This document shows positions 6,210-12,605 of a DNA stretch of 15,628 bases, piece by piece. The translations under genes and the position numbers were made by a program. The notes under the pieces were generated by a model that was not told the DNA's origin, searched no databases, and saw only the letters and a program-made list of their open reading frames with translations. Location of the stretch: NCBI GenBank assembly GCA_964607965.1, contig CAZSMH010000044.1:1-15628 (forward strand). Direction: 5' to 3'. This DNA comes from SZUA-584 sp964607965. GTDB lineage: Bacteria > Bacillota > Clostridia > Christensenellales > SZUA-584. Position 1 is the stretch's first letter; each line of letters opens with the position of its first letter.

Positions 6210-9035
6210 TTACTTAAGCACTCTTTTTAAATACTCGCCGGTGGCACTTGCCTTTGCTTTTACAAGCTGCTCCGGCGTGCCCTGCGCGATTATGTAGCCG
6301 CCGTTGTCTCCGCCGTCCGGCCCTAGGTCTATGCAGTAGTCCGCGCACTTAATCACGTCAAGATTGTGCTCTATTACTATAACCGTGTTCCCCTTGTCGG
6401 CAAGCCGCGCAAGTATTGATACGAGTTTTTTTACATCAGCAGTATGCAGTCCCGTCGTCGGCTCGTCCAGTATAAAAAGAGTGCTGCCCGTCTGGCGCTT
6501 GGAAAGGTACGTCGCCAGCTTAACGCGCTGCGCCTCCCCGCCGGATAGCGTTGTTGAAGGCTGTCCGAGACGTATGTACCCAAGCCCGACATCGCAAATA
6601 ACTTTAAGTATGTTGTTTATGGACGGTATGCTCTCAAAAAAAGCCGATGCCTCTTCTGCCGTCATATCCAGCACCTGCTGAATATTTTTACCCTTGTATT
6701 TAACCTCCAGCGTCTCCCGGTTATACCTTGCGCCCTTGCAGACTTCGCATGGCACATAAACGTCCGGAAGAAAATGCATCTCTATCTTTATTATTCCGTC
6801 GCCGCGGCATGCTTCGCACCGTCCGCCCTTTACGTTGAACGAAAAACGCCCCTTGCCGAACCCCCGTATCTTCGCGTCCTTTGTAGAAGCAAAAAGATCC
6901 CGTATAGGCGTAAAAACTCCTGTATATGTTGCCGGATTGGAACGCGGCGTGCGTCCTATGGGGCTTTGGTCAATATTTATAACCTTGTCTATCTGCTCCG
7001 CACCGCTTATCTGCTTATGCTTTCCCGGTTTGTCTTTCGCTTTGTATATTTTTTTGGCCAGAGCCTTATAAAGAATCTCGCTTACAAGCGTGGATTTTCC
7101 GCTTCCCGAAACGCCCGTTACGGCCGTTATAACGCCCAGAGGAAACCTGGCGTCTATGTTTTTAAGATTGTTCTCGCAGGCGCCTTCCACGGTAAAGTAT
7201 CCGTCCGGCTTACGCCTCTTTTGAGGAACTTTTATTCTCTTTGTGCCCGAAAGGTACTGTCCCGTTATGGAAACGGAGTTTTTCTCAATCTGCTGCGGCG
7301 TGCCCGCTGCCACTACGCGCCCTCCGTGCAGCCCTGCGCCCGGTCCCATATCTATCAGCCAGTCAGCACTGCGCATAGTCTCTTCATCGTGCTCAACTAC
7401 TATAAGCGTATTGCCGAGAGACTTAAGCTCCATAAGTGTGCCAAGCAGCTTGCTGTTGTCTTTTTGATGCAGACCTATGCTGGGCTCGTCAAGAATATAC
7501 AGAACGCCTGTTAAACCGGAGCCTATCTGCGTAGCAAGACGTATGCGCTGTGCTTCCCCGCCCGAAAGAGTACCGGCGGAGCGCGAAAGGGTCAAATAAG
7601 AAAGCCCTACGTTTTTAAGAAAATTAAGCCGCGCAGAGAGCTCTTTAAGCACTCTATCGGCTATAATCTTTTGTTTTTCAGTCAGCTCTAAATCGTTAAA
7701 GAAACGGATTGTATCGTCTATAGCCATATTAGAGACTTCGGCAATGTTCCTGCCCCCTATGAGCACAGACAGAGGCTCGGGTTTGTATCTTGTGCCGCCG
7801 CATACCGGGCAGACAAGTGCAGCCATGTATTTTTCGTACTCGGCTTTCATGCCATCGGATTCTGTCTGCATATACCGCCGCTCTATGCTGGGTATTATGC
7901 CCTCGAAACTGTTTAAAAAGGTGCCCTTCCCGTATTCCGAAGAATAGTCTATCTCAAAACGATCCCCATTTGTACCGTAGAGTATTATATCTTGAACTTC
8001 TTTTGTTAAGCTTTCAAAAGGCGTGTTCATATCGAATCCGAAATGTCTTGCCATACCCTTGAAATACTGCGTTCCCCAGCTGTCGGACGAAGCGGAATTC
8101 CAGCCCATCACCCGCACCGCGCCCTGTGCCAAAGATTTAGATTTATCGGGTATTACAATATCCTCGTCAACCTTCATAATGGTGCCGAGTCCGTGGCAGT
8201 GAGGGCACGCACCGTAAGGTGCGTTAAACGAGAACAGCCGCGGGGATACTTCTTCTATGCTTATGCCGCAGTCTGTACATGCGTAGTTCTGCGAATAGCG
8301 GTTCTCCGAGTTGTCGCTTAAATCTACTATCTTAAGAACCCCCTCGCCGCGCGATAATGCTGTTTCCACCGAATCGTGCAGACGCGCCTGTGAGTCTTCG
8401 GAAATCACAATCCTATCTATAACCACGTCTATGGTATGTTTTTTGTTTTTATCAAGCGATATCTGTTCGTCAAGCGTGTAAGTTATTCCGTCTACCATAA
8501 CGCGCGAATAGCCCGATTTCGAAAGGTCTTCCAGCACCTTGTTGTGCTGGCCCTTCCTTCCGCTTATAACGGGCGCTAAAATCATAATACGGGTGCCGAC
8601 CGGTCTTCTTAGAATATCGTCAACAATCTGGTCTACAGTCTGGCGTTCAATTTTCTTGCCGCACTGTGTGCAGTGCACCTCCCCTGCGCGCGCAAACAGC
8701 AGCCGCAGATAATCGTGTATCTCGGTTACCGTGCCCACGGTGGAGCGCGGATTTTTATTTGTCGTCTTCTGGTCTATTGATATCGCAGGAGAGAGGCCTT
8801 CTATAGAATCAACGTCCGGCTTATCCATCTGTCCCAGAAACTGCCGTGCATATGCCGAAAGGGATTCCACATACCTGCGCTGGCCTTCGGCATATATGGT
8901 ATCAAAAGCAAGCGACGATTTGCCGCTTCCCGAAAGGCCTGTTATAACTACAAGCTTGTCGCGCGGTATGGTAACATCTATGTCTTTTAAATTGTGCTCC
9001 CTTGCCCCTTTTACTGTTATATATTCCATCGTCAT
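6210..9035 (-). CDS. uvrA: UvrA, excinuclease ABC subunit A
   Basis: This is the complete 941-residue damage-sensing ATPase of nucleotide excision repair; it dimerises, scans DNA and loads UvrB. Both ABC modules are intact: Walker A GLSGSGKS (33-40) and GVSGSGKS (641-648), signatures beginning LSGGEAQR at about 490 and 830, and Walker B ILDEP near 514-518 and 855-859. Zinc-ligand cysteines are in place: C253/C256 with C277/C280, C740/C743 with C763/C766, plus further pairs C122/C125 and C409/C412. The length matches E. coli UvrA. The ATG at 9035 overlaps the uvrB TGA by four bases (ATGA), so the two are translationally coupled; a second ATG two codons later is possible. It shares the uvrB promoter. 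No terminator hairpin is seen in the 26-base gap to the convergent gene. Confidence 0.98.
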   Translation of the reverse strand: MTMEYITVKGAREHNLKDIDVTIPRDKLVVITGLSGSGKSSLAFDTIYAEGQRRYVESLSAYARQFLGQMDKPDVDSIEGLSPAISIDQKTTNKNPRSTVGTVTEIHDYLRLLFARAGEVHCTQCGKKIERQTVDQIVDDILRRPVGTRIMILAPVISGRKGQHNKVLEDLSKSGYSRVMVDGITYTLDEQISLDKNKKHTIDVVIDRIVISEDSQARLHDSVETALSRGEGVLKIVDLSDNSENRYSQNYACTDCGISIEEVSPRLFSFNAPYGACPHCHGLGTIMKVDEDIVIPDKSKSLAQGAVRVMGWNSASSDSWGTQYFKGMARHFGFDMNTPFESLTKEVQDIILYGTNGDRFEIDYSSEYGKGTFLNSFEGIIPSIERRYMQTESDGMKAEYEKYMAALVCPVCGGTRYKPEPLSVLIGGRNIAEVSNMAIDDTIRFFNDLELTEKQKIIADRVLKELSARLNFLKNVGLSYLTLSRSAGTLSGGEAQRIRLATQIGSGLTGVLYILDEPSIGLHQKDNSKLLGTLMELKSLGNTLIVVEHDEETMRSADWLIDMGPGAGLHGGRVVAAGTPQQIEKNSVSITGQYLSGTKRIKVPQKRRKPDGYFTVEGACENNLKNIDARFPLGVITAVTGVSGSGKSTLVSEILYKALAKKIYKAKDKPGKHKQISGAEQIDKVINIDQSPIGRTPRSNPATYTGVFTPIRDLFASTKDAKIRGFGKGRFSFNVKGGRCEACRGDGIIKIEMHFLPDVYVPCEVCKGARYNRETLEVKYKGKNIQQVLDMTAEEASAFFESIPSINNILKVICDVGLGYIRLGQPSTTLSGGEAQRVKLATYLSKRQTGSTLFILDEPTTGLHTADVKKLVSILARLADKGNTVIVIEHNLDVIKCADYCIDLGPDGGDNGGYIIAQGTPEQLVKAKASATGEYLKRVLK

Positions 9036-11002
9036 TGTGTGCCGTGTTTCCCTTTTCTTATTATTTCCTTTATGCGGAACAGCTCGTCCCGCAGTGCTGC
9101 GGCAGCCTCGAATTCCAGTTCCATCGCAGCCTGGCGCATCTGCTTTTCGATTATCGCCGCTTTCTTAACCGCATCGCCGTACGATAGTTTTTCGGTATCC
9201 TTTACCGGTTTTGTAATATTAAGCGTTCCCGTTGTTTCCTTGATTATGGTTTTTGGCGTTATGCCGTGCTGCCTGTTATAAGCCATCTGCATTTCGCGGC
9301 GTCGCTCTGTTTCGTCAATTGCCCTTTCCATAGAGCCTGTGACGGTGTCCGCGTACAGCAGCACCCGCCCTTCCACATTCCGGGCTGCCCGTCCTATAGT
9401 CTGTATAAGCGAAGTCTCATTGCGAAGGAAGCCCTCTTTATCCGCGTCAAGCACCGCGACAAGTGCCACTTCCGGCAAGTCCAGCCCTTCGCGCAGCAGA
9501 TTGATTCCTACAAGAACGTCGAATTCGCCAAGGCGCAGTCCGCGTATTATCTCCATACGCTCCAATGTATCTATATCCGCGTGCATGTATTTAATACGGA
9601 TTCCCAGCTCCTTATAATAATCGGCAAGCCTCTCGGCCATCTTTTTAGTCAGGGTGGTAACAAGCGTTCGGAAGCCCTTTTTTGTTACGCTTCTTATCTC
9701 TCCTAATAGATGCTCTACCTGCCCTTTAGCGGGCAATACTGAAATTTTTGGGTCTATAAGCCCGGTTGGCCGGACAATTTGTTCGACGACGGTACCGGCC
9801 AGCTCTCGCTCGTACGCAGCGGGCGTCGCGCTAACATAAACGGTCTGTGCTTGCCTGGCTATGAACTCTTCGAATTTTAGCGGTCTGTTGTCGTATGCGG
9901 ACGGCAGCCGAAAACCGTATTGCACCAGCATATCTTTTCTGGAATAGTCTCCCTTGTACATAGCGCGCACCTGCGGCATCATCACATGAGACTCGTCCAC
10001 AAACAGCAGATAATCGTCCGGAAAATAATCAAGCAGCGTATATGGCGGGTCTCCCGGTTTTCTTCCATCGAAATATCGCGAGTAGTTTTCTATACCGCTG
10101 CAGTAACCAAGCTCCCGCAGCATCTCCATATCATAAACGGTCCGCTGTTTTAAACGTTCCGCCTCCAGCAGCTTGCCTTGCGCTTTTAAGGCTTCAATCT
10201 GTGCCGTCATATCGTCCCGTATATTATCAAGCGCACTCATCATGGAGTCACGGTCGATAGCATAATGCGTCGCCGGAAATATAGCCAGATGCGAACGCAT
10301 ACCGGTAACCCTGCCTGTAATAGCGTCAATTTCCAGTATACGCTCCACCGTATCCCCGAAAAACTCTATTCTGACGGCCTTTTCGGCGGTGCTTGCCGGG
10401 AACACCTCGACGGTATCTCCGCGTACCCGGAAACGCCCTCGCGCAAAATCCATATCACCTCGCGTATAACTTATATCCACAAGCCTTGCCAGAAAATCAT
10501 CACGTTTTACCGTCATTCCCGGGCGCAGCGATATGCTCAAATTGCGGTATTCCTTTGGGTCTCCTATTGAATATATGCATGATACAGACGCCACGATAAT
10601 AACATCCCTGCGTTCCTGTAGCGCCCATGTTGCGCTGTGGCGCAGCCTGTCTATCTCGTCGTTTATGCTTGCGTCCTTTTCTATATACAAATCCTTGCCC
10701 GGTACATACGCTTCGGGCTGATAATAGTCGTAATAGCTGACAAAAAACTCTACCGCGTTTTCAGGGAAAAACTCTTTAAATTCGCTGCAAAGCTGCGCCG
10801 CAAGAGTCTTATTATGTGCCAGAACAAGCGCCGGACGGTTAAGCCTCTCTATCACATTGGCTACCGTAAACGTTTTGCCGCTGCCCGTTACGCCAAGCAG
10901 CACCTGGGCCTTTTTACCCGTTTCAAGACCTTCCACAAGCGCTTCTATCGCCTCTGGCTGGCTGCCTGCCGGTTTGTATTTTGATTGCAGTTTAAAATCC
11001 AA
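9032..11002 (-). CDS. uvrB: UvrB, excinuclease ABC subunit B
   Basis: This is the complete 656-residue UvrB, which receives damaged DNA from UvrA, verifies the lesion and recruits UvrC. Visible are the N-terminal KYKPAGSQPEAI, Walker A GVTGSGKT (37-44), the beta-hairpin region around YYDYYQPEAYVPGKD (90-104), the DESH box (336-339), later helicase motifs including GINLLREGLDLPE and IGRAARN, and a C-terminal UVR coiled-coil domain (LEFEAAAALRDELFRIKEII) that contacts UvrC. The start is TTG at 11002 with AGAGG 8 bases upstream; the only nearby ATG is out of frame and soon stopped. uvrA follows with a 4-base overlap. A LexA-like box upstream suggests SOS control. uvrC is not in the window. Confidence 0.98.
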   Translation of the reverse strand: MDFKLQSKYKPAGSQPEAIEALVEGLETGKKAQVLLGVTGSGKTFTVANVIERLNRPALVLAHNKTLAAQLCSEFKEFFPENAVEFFVSYYDYYQPEAYVPGKDLYIEKDASINDEIDRLRHSATWALQERRDVIIVASVSCIYSIGDPKEYRNLSISLRPGMTVKRDDFLARLVDISYTRGDMDFARGRFRVRGDTVEVFPASTAEKAVRIEFFGDTVERILEIDAITGRVTGMRSHLAIFPATHYAIDRDSMMSALDNIRDDMTAQIEALKAQGKLLEAERLKQRTVYDMEMLRELGYCSGIENYSRYFDGRKPGDPPYTLLDYFPDDYLLFVDESHVMMPQVRAMYKGDYSRKDMLVQYGFRLPSAYDNRPLKFEEFIARQAQTVYVSATPAAYERELAGTVVEQIVRPTGLIDPKISVLPAKGQVEHLLGEIRSVTKKGFRTLVTTLTKKMAERLADYYKELGIRIKYMHADIDTLERMEIIRGLRLGEFDVLVGINLLREGLDLPEVALVAVLDADKEGFLRNETSLIQTIGRAARNVEGRVLLYADTVTGSMERAIDETERRREMQMAYNRQHGITPKTIIKETTGTLNITKPVKDTEKLSYGDAVKKAAIIEKQMRQAAMELEFEAAAALRDELFRIKEIIRKGKHGTQ

Positions 11003-11070
11003 ACAACATACCTCTTTATGTATTAACTACTAATACTTTTGGGCTGTGCTTTTGCCCGAATATAATCATC

Positions 11071-11107
11071 AAAAAACCGCACCGACACAAGGTGCCGCCC
11101 CTGCGGT
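11071..11107 (-). terminator. Intrinsic terminator hairpin between the small gene and uvrB
   Basis: On the minus strand ACCGCA and TGCGGT (6 bp) enclose a second helix CGGCAC/GTGTCG with loop CTT, offset by a GGGG/G internal bulge, and TTTTTT follows. The structure is a textbook rho-independent terminator. It lies between the predicted uvrB promoter and the uvrB start. It may end the valS-folC-small gene operon, attenuate uvrBA, or both. Confidence 0.75.
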
Positions 11108-11116
11108 CTGTTGACA

Positions 11117-11146
11117 ATTATAGCACAAAGAAATTATAAAAGGCAA
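11117..11146 (-). promoter_or_regulatory. Candidate promoter of uvrBA
   Basis: Minus-strand -35 TTGCCT (11141-11146) and -10 TATAAT (11117-11122) with an 18-base spacer and a TGC extension before the -10. The predicted start is near 11110, leaving a leader of about 108 bases that begins almost directly with the terminator hairpin. I found no better promoter between that hairpin and uvrB. Confidence 0.55.
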
Positions 11147-11159
11147 ACATAATTTCTGG

Positions 11160-11173
11160 CGAACATGCTTTCG
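11160..11173. promoter_or_regulatory. LexA (SOS) box of the Gram-positive type
   Basis: CGAACATGCTTTCG matches the Bacillus-type LexA operator CGAAC-N4-GTTCG at nine of the ten conserved bases; one arm reads TTTCG. It lies 14 bases upstream of the -35 box of the candidate uvrBA promoter. uvrBA is a classic SOS operon in Firmicutes, so position and sequence agree. Confidence 0.65.
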
Positions 11174-11177
11174 CCTA

Positions 11178-11436
11178 TTATCTGTTGCGGCGCATTTGCC
11201 CAAGCACATATTGCGCCTGCTCAAAATACTGCTTTTTAACGTATATAATACTTTTTTGAATAGTCCATGTTAATCCCCGGATTACCCGTACGCCTCCCGA
11301 TTGCATTAATGCGTTCAATAAAGTCTTCAACTTTATACCTGTAACCGATATCCGCCGCATCCAAAGCGTCCCTGACACTGCAGAAATCCTGAAACGACCA
11401 TCCATTGAAAACCTCGCGTTTATTAAACAAATACAT
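11178..11436 (-). pseudogene. Small conserved-looking protein gene, apparently frameshifted
   Basis: A good ribosome site (GGAGGG, 5 bases before ATG at 11436) starts a 66-residue frame: MYLFNKREVF, then FCSVRDALDAADIGYRYKV and GINMDYSKKYYIR, followed by a stop (TAA at 11236-11238). A different frame continues straight on as IYVKKQYFEQAQYVLGQ and stops at 11178. Joined, they give about 87 residues with the pattern RDxLxxxxIxYxYKV, a GINMDYS segment, then YYIYVKKxYxxAxxVL. I recall this pattern from small uncharacterised Firmicute proteins. Two missing bases in the TATATA tract near 11240-11248, or one extra base in the A6 run next to it, would explain the break. It follows folC by about 50 bases, so it may be the last gene of the valS operon. 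It could also be a sequencing error. Confidence 0.55.
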
Positions 11437-11486
11437 GGCTGCCCTCCATATAATACTGATATGGTATAAAGGTTAGCATTCATTTA

Positions 11487-12605
11487 TCAGGTTTTTGATA
11501 CAACAGGCAGCAGCTTTCCCGCAAGATAAAACGAGCCGGCCGCCACAAGCACAGCCCCGCTGTTTATCGCCGCCTCTCTTGCGGCACGGAAAGCATCAAG
11601 CGGGGCCTGCACGGCTTCGCATGTTGTATGTTTTGCAAACAGCTCCTGCAGCGTTTGCAAGCCCGCACCGCGCTTTTCGTCAGCCTTCGTCACATATACT
11701 TTTGAAAAATGCCGTGCAAGCTTATCGGCCATTGTCCGGTAATCCTTATCAGCCATACACGCAAACAGCAGCACTTTATCACGCCCCACAAAATATGCAT
11801 CCATCACTTTTATAAGTGCTTCCACCGCAGCTGCATTGTGAGCCCCGTCAATCAGTATATCGGGAACGCCCTTAAAAAACTGCGTCCGGCATGAAAGCCG
11901 TGATTCGGCAAGCCCTTTGCATATAGCGCCGCCGTCTATCCCAATACAGCGCGCCGCACATGCTGCTAGCGCGGCGTTGTGCGCTTGGTGTTCTCCCAAG
12001 GCGTTTATTTTATATCTGTCTTTGCCTGTCTCGAATGTCTGCCCGTAAACATCCGACAAAATGCGCACAGGCGGCGCTATAGTGAGCGGCGCTCCTGCAT
12101 TTATGCAGCACTGCTCTATTATATGCATAACTTCGGGATGCTGGGCTGTGCTTATCACCGGCACTCCGGGCTTTATTATCCCGCTTTTCTCATACGCTAT
12201 CTTTTCCAGTGTATCTCCCAGTACGTTCATATGGTCGTAGTCTATCGGCGTAAGCACGCTTATGCACGGCGTTACATGATTTGTCGGGTCAAGCCGTCCG
12301 CCAAGACCTGTTTCCAGCACGGCATACTCCGCTCCGCCGCGCTCGAACCAGAACAGCGCCGCCGCAGTCTGCGCCGCAAACAGAGTGTCGTTTACCGTTA
12401 TCCCTTTAGACTTCACTTCGCTGATCAGTTCGTTTAAAACAGTTTCCTCAATGCAACGCCCGTCAATTTTCAGCCGTTCTGCGGGAGAGACGATATGCGG
12501 CGATGTAAAACAGCCGCACTTTTTTCCCGCCGCCGTTATTATACGGCTTATGTATTCGGCTACCGAACCCTTGCCGTTGGTGCCCGCAATATGCACATAT
12601 TTCAT
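11487..12605 (-). CDS. folC: FolC, folylpolyglutamate synthase / dihydrofolate synthase, N-terminally short
   Basis: This Mur-ligase-family enzyme adds glutamate to folates using ATP, in the cytoplasm. It has the ATP loop IAGTNGKGS (6-14), TSPHIVSPAERLKIDG (34-49), ETGLGGRLDPTN (98-109), DYDHMNVLG (122-130), YEKSGIIKPG with the probable carbamylated lysine K140, GEHQAHNAALA near 204 and DGAHN (253-257). It has 372 residues, where the family usually has about 420-430. The missing part is the N-terminal ~45 residues before the ATP loop. The start cannot lie further upstream, because an in-frame TAG sits two codons before the ATG. The usual W-PGR-x-E motif reads SCRTQFF here. The ATG overlaps the valS TGA by four bases (ATGA). 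T-box control of valS should extend to it. Whether both activities remain is unknown. Confidence 0.92.
   Translation of the reverse strand: MKYVHIAGTNGKGSVAEYISRIITAAGKKCGCFTSPHIVSPAERLKIDGRCIEETVLNELISEVKSKGITVNDTLFAAQTAAALFWFERGGAEYAVLETGLGGRLDPTNHVTPCISVLTPIDYDHMNVLGDTLEKIAYEKSGIIKPGVPVISTAQHPEVMHIIEQCCINAGAPLTIAPPVRILSDVYGQTFETGKDRYKINALGEHQAHNAALAACAARCIGIDGGAICKGLAESRLSCRTQFFKGVPDILIDGAHNAAAVEALIKVMDAYFVGRDKVLLFACMADKDYRTMADKLARHFSKVYVTKADEKRGAGLQTLQELFAKHTTCEAVQAPLDAFRAAREAAINSGAVLVAAGSFYLAGKLLPVVSKT

Noticed and set aside
6364..8321. Several plus-strand frames of 70-246 codons opposite uvrA
   Set aside because: They lie antisense to intact uvrA, have no ribosome sites or family motifs, and are explained by uvrA codon use.
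11250..11262. Programmed -1 frameshift at the A-AAA-AAG heptamer in the small gene
   Set aside because: The heptamer is in the right phase, but a -1 shift leads into the wrong frame (VLYTLK). The continuation needs +1 or -2, so the classical slippery site does not explain it.
11178..11483. A 101-residue minus-strand frame starting at 11483 as a separate gene
   Set aside because: It has no ribosome site, and its first part reads in the wrong frame over the better-supported small gene. Only its last ~22 residues look like real protein, which I explain by a frameshift.
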